Assembly (NCBI RefSeq): GCF_011758565.1
Contig: NZ_JAAMOX010000003.1
Coordinates: 1 to 64,000, forward strand
Length of the DNA stretch: 64,000 nucleotides
Reading direction: 5' to 3'
From: Lysinibacter cavernae
Lineage (GTDB): Bacteria; Actinomycetota; Actinomycetes; Actinomycetales; Microbacteriaceae
In this document: positions 1 to 9,246 of the stretch, one piece after another
Numbering within the stretch: position 1 is the first letter of the stretch
Layout: every line of letters starts with the position of its first letter
Made by a program: the position numbers and the translations under genes
Notes under the pieces: generated by a model
Told to the model about the DNA's origin: nothing
What the model saw: the letters and a program-made list of their open reading frames with translations, nothing else
Databases searched by the model: none

Positions 1-324
1 GAAATCGTCTTTGGTCGGAAGCTTGGTGACGTTTGCGCCAGAGGACGCGGCATTGGCGAGGGCGGCATCCACGTCGGCTTCGCTGCTCAGCCCGAGCGCG
101 TTAATCACCTCGCCGTGGGTGGCCGCGTTGACCGGCTCCTTCTCGCTGAACTGCGCAAAGTACTTCGGCACAAGCAGCATCACGTAAATCGTGTCGCTGA
201 TGACCACGCATGAAGCGTTTTCATCGGTGAACTGCTCGTTGATCGTAAATCCGAGCGAGGTATAGAACGCCTTCGACGCGTCGAGGTCGCTCACTGGCAG
301 GTTAATGAAGATCTGTGCTGACAT
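1..324 (-). CDS. VOC (glyoxalase/bleomycin-resistance) family protein, 3'-truncated by window edge
   Basis: The first 108 codons are visible and read MSAQIFINLPVSDLDASKAF..., the opening beta-alpha unit of a vicinal-oxygen-chelate fold. The continuation (SLGFTINEQFTDENASCVVISDTIYVMLL) matches the PhnB/glyoxalase subgroup. The C-terminal half lies outside the window. VOC proteins bind a metal or sequester a small molecule; the substrate cannot be deduced here. The ATG at 324 has no Shine-Dalgarno, but a TACAGT -10-like box lies exactly 6 nt upstream, suggesting a leaderless transcript. Family assignment is firm; function is unknown. Confidence 0.85.
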   Translation of the reverse strand, partial: MSAQIFINLPVSDLDASKAFYTSLGFTINEQFTDENASCVVISDTIYVMLLVPKYFAQFSEKEPVNAATHGEVINALGLSSEADVDAALANAASSGANVTKLPTKDDF

Positions 325-330
325 AGGGCA

Positions 331-336
331 ACTGTA
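331..336 (-). promoter_or_regulatory. -10 box of leaderless VOC gene
   Basis: TACAGT on the minus strand, 6 nt before the ATG at 324; no ribosome binding site between them. Confidence 0.5.
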
Positions 337-464
337 CGCCTGCTTTGTGCCCGAAGGAACACGATTGCTCATATTGTTGTGGAGGCATTGGGCGGCAGCT
401 TCGAATCATTCTTCATCGCTTGCTGCCGCCCGTCAGCTCCCCTAGCTGCGGAGAGCGTGCACCG

Positions 465-3400
465 CTATGACGTTCGTCGTCGATACCCGATTGTCAGGAC
501 CAGACCAAGCAGGGCCATCAACACCGCGAGACCAGCTGCCAGGGCGTTCTCGGCGCCGCCAGTGACGGTCAACGCCGAGGCAGCGGCCGCGGCCTTGGCA
601 TCATGAGTGGCTTCGACGCCGTCGTTCTGGGTTCCGTCTGACTCCGAGCCTGGGATCTTCGGCGCTGGCGTCACCGAAGCCACAGCCAGCGAGTCATCGC
701 TCAATTGCTTACCCGCGATATCCACAGCTGAAACGAGGACGTCGTTCTGTGCAGAATCTGCATTCGGGTCGAGTTCTTTCCAGGCTCCGGCTGAGAACAC
801 GATGGACTTCGACTCGCCGGCACCCAGCTCAGCAATGTCAGTATCGCCTGCTGGGAACTTCGTGTCGACAACGGATACGTCGCGGAGAACGGTATCTCCC
901 GTGTTTGTCACGGTAATCTTCCACCAGAGTTCCGCGCCAAAGTCACCGATTGCGTGTGTGTTCCAACCGGTTCCATCGGGAGCACAGTCTGCGTCCTCGC
1001 TCACAAAGCAGGCTTGCTTCGTGACCGAGACTGCCGCGGCAAAGTCACGAACCGTTGCAGTGGCACCGTTTGTATCCGGGACCTCAATGGTGTCACCGTT
1101 TCGTGGGTTTGTCGCGGAAACGGTAGCTTCACCGATGATCGTCTCAAGAAGCCCGTCTGTTGTGCAGGTCACCACCGAAACTGCGCCGCTGGCCAGGTCA
1201 CCAATCGTTGCCGAGCATCCAAGCCCAGTTACATCGGTGACCACAACACCCGTCAGCGGGACCTGTCCCTCGTTGCTCACCACAACACGCCAGGTCACGC
1301 TCTCACCCGGTTCAACTTGCGTTGCAGTTTCCCAACCACCGGTGAGGCTCGGGGCGTCTGGGTCACAGCCAGCAGGAAGAGTACAGATCTCGTGCGAAAT
1401 GGTCAGCAGCACGAGGGGCTCTTGCGAGCGCGTGGTAGCCGATGCCGTGTCGCTGAGGTCGGGATCACCAAACGGTGGCGTTGCAAGCACAGAGGCTTCG
1501 TTGGTGATGGTGCCGTCGAGCGGTGCCTCATCACAGACCTTTGAGATGCTCTCGCTTGAGGAGAGCGAATCAACGGTCAGGGCGCACCCCTGCGCTAACT
1601 CGTCGGAGACTCGCACGTTGGTCAGTGTGGTTTCGCCAGAGTTGGTAACGGTCACGCGCCACTTGCTTGCGCCGAGGAAGGGTACAAGCGTTGAGGTTGA
1701 CCAACCGTCAGCGCCAATCGCTGCATCGGGCGAGCATCCGGATGCCGCAGGATCACAAGACTCTTTCTGCAGCGTGATGCCGGATTCCGGTTTCGGCGTG
1801 CCGATCGTGACCGATGCCGATGCTTCTTGGCTCAGCACATTACTCAGCGAGTCCGTAACCGATGCCGTCGCGGTGTTGAGCAGATCAGCTCGAAGTTCGT
1901 TTGTCTCGCACACAACGCTGGCCTGTTCGCCACGCGCAATGGGCCCGAGCTCATCAGATGCACAGCCGAGAACCATTGGATCGGAGACGACCACACTGGT
2001 CAGAACGGTCTGCCCCGAGTTGACAACAGTGAGGCGCCACTGAACGGAACCGTCGTAATCCACCGTAGCCGCGTCAGACCAGCCACCCTTCCCGAGTCCC
2101 GCATCGTGCTCGCAGGCTTGGTCGAGAGGACAGACTTCCTTCACGAAGACCACCCCAGGAACCGCGGCCGCAGGAGTCAACGTTGCGCTGACCGTTTCGG
2201 AAAGATCAGGATCTCCGAACGGGGGCGTTGCCGTTATCGTCGCGGTATTGGTTACGACTGATGATACGGAGGATGCCTCACAGGTCACCGTCTTGCTTGC
2301 GCCAGGAGCCAAGGATGCGACAACAAATGAGCACTCAGGAGAACTCGCGTCTACCGCACGAACGTTGGTGAGCGTCGTGGAGCCGGTGTTGGTAACGCTG
2401 ACGCGCCACTTCCCTTCACCTTCAAACACAACCTGGCCAGCGGATGACCAACCGTCTGATCCGACGGCACTGCTGTCGGCGCAGTCGTTGACCAACGGGT
2501 TGCAGGCCTCCTTGACGACGGTCATCGACGAAGCGGGTTTCTCGCCAACCGTCACCGTTGCCGAATCGGTTTGGGTAACAGGGACTGCGTCTGGGGCACT
2601 GCCGCTGGCAACAGCCTCGTTGGTTAGGTCTGCCGTCAGCTGCTCACTCTCACAGGTGATCGAGTGTGAAGCGCCGCGGGCCAAATCAAAGGGGCCAACG
2701 GCACAGCCAGGTGCCAGCTCGTCCTGAACAGTAATGCCGGTGACGGGCGTCTCTCCGGTATTCGTCACGGTAACTCGCCAGGTGACTGAACCGAAGTAAT
2801 CCACTGCGGTGGTTTTAGCCCATCCGCCCTCGTTCGCAGCGGCGTCTTCGTCACACCCATCGGTCGAACACACTTCCTTGACCACCGAAAGCGCAGGTGT
2901 TGCCTTGGCCGGAGTCACGGTAGCGGTTGAACTCTGTGTGAGGTTTGGGTCGCCAAACGGTGGAGTCGCGATAACCGACGCGGTATTTGTCAGCGACGAT
3001 GTCAGCTTCGAGCTTGTGCAGGATGCTGTTTCAGATGCGCCGGCCGCCAGCGAGGCGACGGTCGTCGCACAGTCGCTGTTTGTCGGGTCTTTTACCCGCA
3101 CATTTGTGAGTATGGTCTCGCCGGTGTTGGTAACGATTACTCGCCAGACGACGCCTCCTTCAAACGGGACATCAACGGTATCCGACCATTCGGGGGCCGA
3201 AACGTCGGCGTCAACGTCGCATTCGCCAGCCCCTGGATCACATGCTTGCTTCGTAAAGCTCAGCGATGACACGGGCTTTGGGGCAACCGTCGCGGTTGCG
3301 GACGCTGTTGCCGTAACCGTTTTTCCTGAACCGGTGCCAGACACCGTCACCGTGTTCGTGAGGTCCGCACGCATATCCGGTGAAGAACACATCCGCACGT

Positions 3401-6272
3401 ATGTGCCAGAGGCCACAGAGAGGTCGCCGACCTTGAAGCTACAACCCGTGACAGCGGCATCAGCGATCTCAACGTCGGTGAGGTCTGTCGCTCCGGTGTT
3501 TTCAACAACCACACGCCATGTTGCCGTTGCCCCGTATGGAAGCTGGGTGCTTTCTACCCAACCGCCGGTGCCGACTGGCGCAAGCATCTCGCAGTCACTG
3601 CCCGTTGAACAGACTTCTTTGGTGACGCCAATTGACGCCTCACGAATCATGCCAAATCCGACTCGAGGAGACTCACTCGGCACGAGAGCGTTTGGGTCGC
3701 CACCAAGCGATGCATGGGTAGCAACGGTGTTCCACACGGTATCGCTGGATGGGTCAAAGATTGGTGCCGACATGGAAAGCTGGAATTCAGCGGTCGCACC
3801 AACCGCGCTCGCCGTAGTCTTCACAAACTTGAGCGCCTTGACTGTGCCAAGTGGCGGCGCAACCGTCACCCAGGACGGATCGCAACCCGCGTTGACTGGC
3901 ATAACTTCTGGGCGACACGGGTTCGCCGAAGTTGAATAGTAGGTCGTCCAACCTGAGGCACCCGTCACAGATTTCAGTGTTGGCGTGACGGTTGTACCGC
4001 GAGGTTCTCCGGCAAGGGAGCCAACCGAACCGGTGTCACCGATCGCTGGAAGCACGTCGTAGACAACGGCGCTGCTCAGCGCCAGGCTGCCCGTGTTTGC
4101 CCAGTTGATCTTAAACTGCGCCTCGCCCGTTCCATCTGAGGGGACGGTGCTCGAGCCAGGTGACTGCGACCATGCGCTTTCGCCAGCAGCACGCACGCTC
4201 TTTGTCACGGTAAAGCCGGGTGTGGGCCCGGTCACAACGATAGAACCGGTGAGATGACAAACAGAGGTTTCGACACCTTCTGGCCCAAAAAGCCCTGAGG
4301 AATCAACAAAACGGTCGTTTGTTGCGGAGATGACTCCGGCAGCCGTTCGGCAGGCGCCAGCGTCCGAGCCGTCAAACCAGGCATACAGGTCATACGGATA
4401 GACACCTGGCTGGGCGCCATCAGACGAAATCACAAACGACAGCCCATACTGCGGCGACTGGGGGTCTCTCGGACGCATTGTTTTTGCGTCTCGCCCGGAA
4501 TCGTTCCAGTTGTTTTCAGTGTTTGTGCTCGGCAGGAATTTCAACCCTGCGTCTTTTGGCAACACCATCATCATTCGTGCGTCCTTCAGAGTTGACTCTT
4601 CCGGAGCAAAAAATGGAACTGACGGGGTCTGTGACTGAGCCCCTGGAGGACTCGTCGTGATCGCAAAGGTTGGGGCCGTTGTAATCTGCAGCCCAAACGT
4701 AGAACGAATGATCGAGAGCGGAACCGTTGATGACGTTGCCGTGTACGAAACGGGGAGCCCCTGCACCGATGCACCAACGCGGACGCTGTTGTTTACCGTC
4801 AGGGTCGCAGGGTTGGTGTCGGCGCTCAGCCGGCCATAAAACCGCACGATTGTGGATGCGGAGTTCGCCTCGTGTTCCCCCGCAACACCGATGCGCGACA
4901 CAATTTTGCCCGCTGGAATCACAATGTCCTCTCCCAGCTTTGGAGAGAAGGTGTCGGTGCTTCCATCTGCATACGAGACGGTCACCGTTTTGTCGGTTTG
5001 GCCGCCAGCAACGGTCACCGAGGAATCTTGGGTGAGCACAATGCGGCTGGTACGGAACGACGGGTTGACACAGAGTGCGGTGCTTTCTGTACCTGCGTTA
5101 ATCTGCACGGACGGCGCGATGCAGGCAAACGAGTCGAGATACTTCCAGGAAATCGGATTGGAATCGCTCTTGGCCGTAATCTGATAAAACACTTCGGAAT
5201 TGGTCTGATCGTCCAACGCTGCGTTACCAGACGACCACGGCGAAGTTGGCGTTGGAATCTGAGCCAGGTTGCCGCCAACCTGTTTGGTAAAGAGGGTTCC
5301 AGCCGAAATCCCAGCAGCCACCGTTGACGAAACAACTGACGTTTTTACCTGGTCTTCTGACTGTCCAATCGGGCGAAAGGTAAGCTCTGCCGTATTGGTT
5401 TGCAGCGAACCAACCGTGGCATCAACTTTGACCTTACCGTTGACGTAGTACATCGGAATCTGTCCGATAGGAACTGGGAATCCGGCCTCTGCCGTGTCCC
5501 AGGTAACGGTATGCGCAATTGGATCGTATACGCCAGTGCTCGGCTCGGCGCTGACGAACTCGATTCCTGCTGGCAGGCGGTCAACAAGCTTGCGGTGATT
5601 GGCCTGCGAGTACACCACACCGGTTTGACCCGTGTAGCTCAGCCCATCGGTCATCTGCAAGGAATACCGAGCATTTCCGCCGGGGATAAGTGAGGACGAA
5701 ACGAGTCGCTTCGTGACCTGCGTATTGATGGCCGCGCTCGTTATCAGTGGTAGACCTGGCGCCAAAATTGGGGCGACATTGGAACCGGCCAGCGTCGGCT
5801 GGATACTGGCGGAGAGTCCTGACGGGGTGCGCCCTGACGGGGTGGTGATCTTAAACGTCACGCCCACGTTCTCGCCAGCCGCAAGCGGTCGAACAAAATT
5901 TACGATCCAGACTCGATTGACCGTGTCTCGAACCACGGTAGAGTTCACAAGTCCGGCCTGAGCCGCAGTTGAAACCGTCCAGTTGGCAACGGCCGATCCT
6001 CCAAGTGAGGGGTCGGGATCGTTGGGAAATGGGATGCTGATGCTCAGATCGTTGCACGAGCTTCCGGCTACCGCGCTACAGGAAATGGAGGCAAGGTATT
6101 CGTGAGCTACGCCGGTCGGCTGCGTCGCGGGCGACAGCGCGGTGAACGAAAACTGAGCTGATTCGTTTGCGGCTGCTGCCACGGTCGCCGGCACGAGTGT
6201 TGCGGCGGAAAGTGCGGCGAGGGCGATCATAGCCGCGGCAATTCGACCCATTTTTGGGCGTCTTGATTTCAT
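465..6272 (-). CDS. giant cell-wall-anchored protein with eight DUF11/CARDB-like repeats and LTVTG sorting signal
   Basis: A 1935-residue exported surface protein. Residues 1-35 form a signal peptide (MKSRRPKMGR, a hydrophobic core, then ATVAAAAN). About 840 residues of beta-rich, T/S/A/P-rich sequence follow, then eight repeats of about 115-125 residues from roughly residue 880 to 1870. Each repeat opens with K(E/Q)xC...C and holds the core W(R/K)VxVxNxGxTxLTxVxVxD; most then have GC/EC...(S/T)C. This resembles DUF11/CARDB-type stalk domains, with four cysteines per repeat that probably form intradomain disulfides. The C-terminus has LTVTG (1901-1905), a hydrophobic helix and RRRTS, a sortase-type signal of the LAxTG class. 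No sortase gene is in the window. Likely a long stalk or adhesin-like protein; the ligand is unknown. SD-like GGGGA lies about 11 nt before the ATG. Confidence 0.88.
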   Translation of the reverse strand: MKSRRPKMGRIAAAMIALAALSAATLVPATVAAAANESAQFSFTALSPATQPTGVAHEYLASISCSAVAGSSCNDLSISIPFPNDPDPSLGGSAVANWTVSTAAQAGLVNSTVVRDTVNRVWIVNFVRPLAAGENVGVTFKITTPSGRTPSGLSASIQPTLAGSNVAPILAPGLPLITSAAINTQVTKRLVSSSLIPGGNARYSLQMTDGLSYTGQTGVVYSQANHRKLVDRLPAGIEFVSAEPSTGVYDPIAHTVTWDTAEAGFPVPIGQIPMYYVNGKVKVDATVGSLQTNTAELTFRPIGQSEDQVKTSVVSSTVAAGISAGTLFTKQVGGNLAQIPTPTSPWSSGNAALDDQTNSEVFYQITAKSDSNPISWKYLDSFACIAPSVQINAGTESTALCVNPSFRTSRIVLTQDSSVTVAGGQTDKTVTVSYADGSTDTFSPKLGEDIVIPAGKIVSRIGVAGEHEANSASTIVRFYGRLSADTNPATLTVNNSVRVGASVQGLPVSYTATSSTVPLSIIRSTFGLQITTAPTFAITTSPPGAQSQTPSVPFFAPEESTLKDARMMMVLPKDAGLKFLPSTNTENNWNDSGRDAKTMRPRDPQSPQYGLSFVISSDGAQPGVYPYDLYAWFDGSDAGACRTAAGVISATNDRFVDSSGLFGPEGVETSVCHLTGSIVVTGPTPGFTVTKSVRAAGESAWSQSPGSSTVPSDGTGEAQFKINWANTGSLALSSAVVYDVLPAIGDTGSVGSLAGEPRGTTVTPTLKSVTGASGWTTYYSTSANPCRPEVMPVNAGCDPSWVTVAPPLGTVKALKFVKTTASAVGATAEFQLSMSAPIFDPSSDTVWNTVATHASLGGDPNALVPSESPRVGFGMIREASIGVTKEVCSTGSDCEMLAPVGTGGWVESTQLPYGATATWRVVVENTGATDLTDVEIADAAVTGCSFKVGDLSVASGTYVRMCSSPDMRADLTNTVTVSGTGSGKTVTATASATATVAPKPVSSLSFTKQACDPGAGECDVDADVSAPEWSDTVDVPFEGGVVWRVIVTNTGETILTNVRVKDPTNSDCATTVASLAAGASETASCTSSKLTSSLTNTASVIATPPFGDPNLTQSSTATVTPAKATPALSVVKEVCSTDGCDEDAAANEGGWAKTTAVDYFGSVTWRVTVTNTGETPVTGITVQDELAPGCAVGPFDLARGASHSITCESEQLTADLTNEAVASGSAPDAVPVTQTDSATVTVGEKPASSMTVVKEACNPLVNDCADSSAVGSDGWSSAGQVVFEGEGKWRVSVTNTGSTTLTNVRAVDASSPECSFVVASLAPGASKTVTCEASSVSSVVTNTATITATPPFGDPDLSETVSATLTPAAAVPGVVFVKEVCPLDQACEHDAGLGKGGWSDAATVDYDGSVQWRLTVVNSGQTVLTSVVVSDPMVLGCASDELGPIARGEQASVVCETNELRADLLNTATASVTDSLSNVLSQEASASVTIGTPKPESGITLQKESCDPAASGCSPDAAIGADGWSTSTLVPFLGASKWRVTVTNSGETTLTNVRVSDELAQGCALTVDSLSSSESISKVCDEAPLDGTITNEASVLATPPFGDPDLSDTASATTRSQEPLVLLTISHEICTLPAGCDPDAPSLTGGWETATQVEPGESVTWRVVVSNEGQVPLTGVVVTDVTGLGCSATIGDLASGAVSVVTCTTDGLLETIIGEATVSATNPRNGDTIEVPDTNGATATVRDFAAAVSVTKQACFVSEDADCAPDGTGWNTHAIGDFGAELWWKITVTNTGDTVLRDVSVVDTKFPAGDTDIAELGAGESKSIVFSAGAWKELDPNADSAQNDVLVSAVDIAGKQLSDDSLAVASVTPAPKIPGSESDGTQNDGVEATHDAKAAAAASALTVTGGAENALAAGLAVLMALLGLVLTIGYRRRTS

Positions 6273-6438
6273 GTGTGTGTATATTCCCCAGAGTAAGTAA
6301 ACAAAACGACGCCCGTTCCCTATGGGTCGTCAAGGCAAACCAGTAGTGCTCTCACTTAGGCTGCGTTTCCCTATACAACAGACTTAAACCGTGAGTGGTA
6401 CCGATTGCAGCTACCCCATGACAGCTGCCCTCAACTCG

Positions 6439-6467
6439 ATTATAACAGTTAGTTCGCCAGTTGTCTG
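6439..6467 (-). promoter_or_regulatory. sigma-70-like promoter upstream of the giant surface protein
   Basis: On the minus strand: CAGACA (6462-6467), 17-nt spacer, then a perfect TATAAT (6439-6444). Transcription would start near 6432, giving a leader of about 160 nt before the ATG at 6272. Confidence 0.5.
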
Positions 6468-6489
6468 CCCAAGAATGGTCGAGATACTC

Positions 6490-6912
6490 CTACGACGCCC
6501 GCGACGCGCGGCGAATGATCAGGTACGTGACGAAGCGCCACCCCAGCAAGAACAATCCGGTAAATATACTCGCAACGATGACAAAGCTCAGCTGAACGCC
6601 CTGTCCGCTTATAACGCGAAGCAGCATTCCGACGGCGACGGTACTCACCCAGACGACAACGCCAGGTAGAACAACGCCGAGCGGGTTGCGCCAAGCCCGC
6701 GCCAACATCCAACCAACCGCGAGGCCAACAACAAAGGGCCAGATAGCGTTCAGCGCGCCAAGGGAGAAGAGACCCTCGTCATGGCTTCGCCGTCCGATCA
6801 GTACAAACATCACCACGAACATCAGATCAACACCCGCCGCCAACATGACCGTGCGCCCCTGAACCGGGCGCGCATGCTGGCTGACAGGTGCGGATTCCAT
6901 TGAGCTGCTCAC
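6490..6912 (-). CDS. DUF3054 family membrane protein
   Basis: 140 residues with four predicted hydrophobic segments. The hallmark VDLMFVVMFVLIGRRSHDEG near the N-terminus (aspartate inside the first helix, then GRRSHDEG) identifies DUF3054, a small integral-membrane family common in Actinobacteria with no established function. The GTG at 6912 is taken as start because a TAGGCT -10-like box ends 7 nt before it and there is no Shine-Dalgarno; an ATG four codons downstream is an alternative. Confidence 0.85.
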   Translation of the reverse strand: MSSSMESAPVSQHARPVQGRTVMLAAGVDLMFVVMFVLIGRRSHDEGLFSLGALNAIWPFVVGLAVGWMLARAWRNPLGVVLPGVVVWVSTVAVGMLLRVISGQGVQLSFVIVASIFTGLFLLGWRFVTYLIIRRASRAS

Positions 6913-6919
6913 GGGTACC

Positions 6920-6925
6920 AGCCTA
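6920..6925 (-). promoter_or_regulatory. -10 box of leaderless DUF3054 gene
   Basis: TAGGCT on the minus strand, 7 nt before the GTG at 6912. Confidence 0.45.
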
Positions 6926-6967
6926 CTCAGTTCGGCAGGGGCGACGTGCTGAGCGATAACAACAAGG

Positions 6968-8257
6968 CTAGGGTGTTGGCGCTAACGCGTCGTATTCGGC
7001 AAATGAGCGCGTGCGTCGAACGGCAGCGGTAACGATCACTACGATCAGCACACCACCGAGGAGCGGCGGGAACCAGAGCAACGCTGTTGCGGCAAGCAGC
7101 CCAACATAGAGGTCGCCAACTCGCGGCCCACCGGTGACCACCACGATGAAGAGCCCCTGGAGGCGACCGCGCATCGCGTCAGGAACCGCGGTTTGCAAGA
7201 TTGTGGTGCGAAACACCGAACTGACGTTGTCTGCGGCACCAGCGCCAGCAAGGAACACGCAGGAAGCAACAACGGCTCCAATGTGCACCGGCAGCCCCTC
7301 GCCAACCTCGCCCCACCAGCCGAGATGAAGGGTGAGCAAAACCACGCCAAAACCTGCAATGCAAACGCCGTATACCGTGATGGCGCGCCCAATCGCCCTT
7401 CCCTGCCATCGCACGCCACCAAGCGGACCGGAAAGCAACGAGCTCAACAGCGCACCTGCCGCAAGCGCGGCGGTCAGGATACCTACCGTCACGGCACCAC
7501 CGCCAAGCAGTAACGCCCCGACCGCCGGATACAGCACTCTGGGATTGCCGAAGGTCATCGCGACGATATCGAGGATGAAGGTCATGCGCACGTTGGGCGA
7601 TTGCTTCAGGAAGTCCCATCCTTCTCGAAGCGAACGAAGTCCAGGCCGCTCCGCTTCCCCCTCCGGCAGGATGGGAGGCAGGGTAAAGATGCCGAGGAAC
7701 GCGACGCTGAACAGCAGCACGTCGACCGTGTACGTCCAGCTCAGGCCAACGGTTGCCACCAGGACACCGGCAACAGCCGGCCCCACAGTGACCATGACGC
7801 CCATGCTGATGCCGTTCAGTGCTGCAGCGGCCGGCAGTAGGTCGGCGGGAAGCAGCCTCGGCATGATCGCCGAACGAGCTGCGCTCATGATGGTTCCGGC
7901 AACCGCGTTCACGGTTGTAAGTAGGTAGAGAGGCCAGAGGAGATCCACATTGCCCCAGGCGATGGCGGCGATACCTGCGGTTGAAACCCACGCGACGATG
8001 GCGGCGGCAAGCGCGACCTTTCGACGGTCGTGCACGTCGGCGAGCATCCCACCAAAGAGCCCAGCGATAATCATGGGCACAAGCGAAAACAGGGCGACCA
8101 TCGAGACAGCGAGGGTTGACTGAGTGAGTTCGAAGATATGCAGGGCGACCGCAACAAGCGTCATCTGCGTGCCGATGCCGGCAACCGCATTGCCGATCCA
8201 CAATCTGGCGAATGCCCCACTGTATTTAAAGGGGGAAAGATCGACAAAGAGTTTCAC
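6968..8257 (-). CDS. MFS transporter, EntS-like exporter
   Basis: 429 residues with about twelve hydrophobic segments. The N-terminus (PFKYSGAFARLWIGNAVAGIGTQMTLVAVALHIFELTQS) and the MLADVHDRRKV loop between helices 2 and 3 are typical of the MFS branch that includes enterobactin exporter EntS and many uncharacterised effluxers. The substrate is not predictable. The gene diverges from the DUF3097 gene, leaving under 80 bp for both promoters. The start used is GTG at 8257; no strong ribosome binding site is seen. Confidence 0.82.
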   Translation of the reverse strand: MKLFVDLSPFKYSGAFARLWIGNAVAGIGTQMTLVAVALHIFELTQSTLAVSMVALFSLVPMIIAGLFGGMLADVHDRRKVALAAAIVAWVSTAGIAAIAWGNVDLLWPLYLLTTVNAVAGTIMSAARSAIMPRLLPADLLPAAAALNGISMGVMVTVGPAVAGVLVATVGLSWTYTVDVLLFSVAFLGIFTLPPILPEGEAERPGLRSLREGWDFLKQSPNVRMTFILDIVAMTFGNPRVLYPAVGALLLGGGAVTVGILTAALAAGALLSSLLSGPLGGVRWQGRAIGRAITVYGVCIAGFGVVLLTLHLGWWGEVGEGLPVHIGAVVASCVFLAGAGAADNVSSVFRTTILQTAVPDAMRGRLQGLFIVVVTGGPRVGDLYVGLLAATALLWFPPLLGGVLIVVIVTAAVRRTRSFAEYDALAPTP

Positions 8258-8321
8258 TGGGCTCGCTCAACAGTTCTTCATGTGGGCGGTGTGCCACACC
8301 AGACCCAGCATAGTGGCCGCC

Positions 8322-8327
8322 TATTCT
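8322..8327 (+). promoter_or_regulatory. -10 box of leaderless DUF3097 gene
   Basis: TATTCT, 6 nt before the GTG at 8334; this decides the start over upstream in-frame ATG or GTG codons. Confidence 0.45.
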
Positions 8328-8333
8328 CGAAGG

Positions 8334-9179
8334 GTGACAGATGACAGATATGGTCGAGACGTGCTCGCCGGCGACTGGCAGGGCAAAAACATACCTCGCT
8401 CGCGGACGGTCGAAGCAACAAAAGATCTTGTGGTTGAGCACACCGTGAGTGAGTGGTGCGGGGCGATCGTTGGCCTCTCCGGCGGCTACGTTGAGCTGGC
8501 AGACTGGCGCAACACGGTGCGGTCATTTCCGCTCACCGATGGCTTCCTCATCGACGGCGAACGCGTGACGCTTGTTGCCCCAAAACCGCAGGCCGCCACT
8601 GGCCGGGCCCGCACGGCATCCGGTTCGTTTGCGGTTGAAGACCAACGGGCGCGAACGGCGCTTCCCAGCCGCATCTTTGTAGAGGGTCGACACGACGCCG
8701 AACTCGTCGAGAAGGTCTGGGGTGCCGACCTCAGGGTCGAGGGCGTCGTTGTTGAATACCTTGAGGGCGTTGATAACCTCGCGGCTGTGCTGGATGTGTT
8801 CAAGCCAAACCGGCAGCGCCGCGTTGGCGTTCTGGTCGACCACCTTGTGCCACGAAGCAAAGAGAGCCGCCTCGCCGAGCAAATCATGGCGGGACCGCAC
8901 GGCCAACACCTGCTCATTGTTGGACATCCCTATGTTGACGTTTGGCAATCGGTCAAACCTGCCCGCCTCGGACTGAAACAGTGGCCTACCGTGCCGCGCA
9001 CTATGGAGTGGAAGCATGGCATCTGCGAAGCGTTTGGCTGGCCACACGAGGAACAGGCGGACATCGCACGGGCTTGGCAGCGAATCCTCGGCCAGGTTCG
9101 CAGCTTTCACGACCTCGAACCGAGCCTGCTTGGCAGGGTTGAGCAGCTGATCGATTTTGTGACAGAGCCCGAGGGCTGA
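8334..9179 (+). CDS. DUF3097 family protein
   Basis: 281 residues. The N-terminus VTDDRYGRDVLAGDWQGK and the central SRIFVEGRHDAELVEKVWGADLRVEGVVVEYLEGVDNL (a Toprim-like acidic E...D pattern) match DUF3097, an actinobacterial family with no assigned reaction. The frame is open upstream to 8124, but that stretch overlaps the divergent MFS gene and looks non-coding. GTG at 8334 gives the usual family start and lies 6 nt after TATTCT; GTG at 8313 is a weaker alternative. It probably acts on nucleic acid if the Toprim resemblance is real (inference). Confidence 0.82.
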   Translation: MTDDRYGRDVLAGDWQGKNIPRSRTVEATKDLVVEHTVSEWCGAIVGLSGGYVELADWRNTVRSFPLTDGFLIDGERVTLVAPKPQAATGRARTASGSFAVEDQRARTALPSRIFVEGRHDAELVEKVWGADLRVEGVVVEYLEGVDNLAAVLDVFKPNRQRRVGVLVDHLVPRSKESRLAEQIMAGPHGQHLLIVGHPYVDVWQSVKPARLGLKQWPTVPRTMEWKHGICEAFGWPHEEQADIARAWQRILGQVRSFHDLEPSLLGRVEQLIDFVTEPEG

Positions 9180-9246
9180 GCCAGCATCAACGCGGTACCA
9201 TTAGGAATGTTGACAGTCGTCGACTCTCGAAAGGGGCCCAGTTCAC

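Noticed and set aside
607-2043. 478-codon plus-strand open frame (and similar long frames to 5.9 kb) opposite the giant surface protein
   Set aside because: It is an antisense shadow of a repetitive GC-rich gene; it has no start signal or domain, and the minus-strand frame has signal peptide, repeats and sorting motif.
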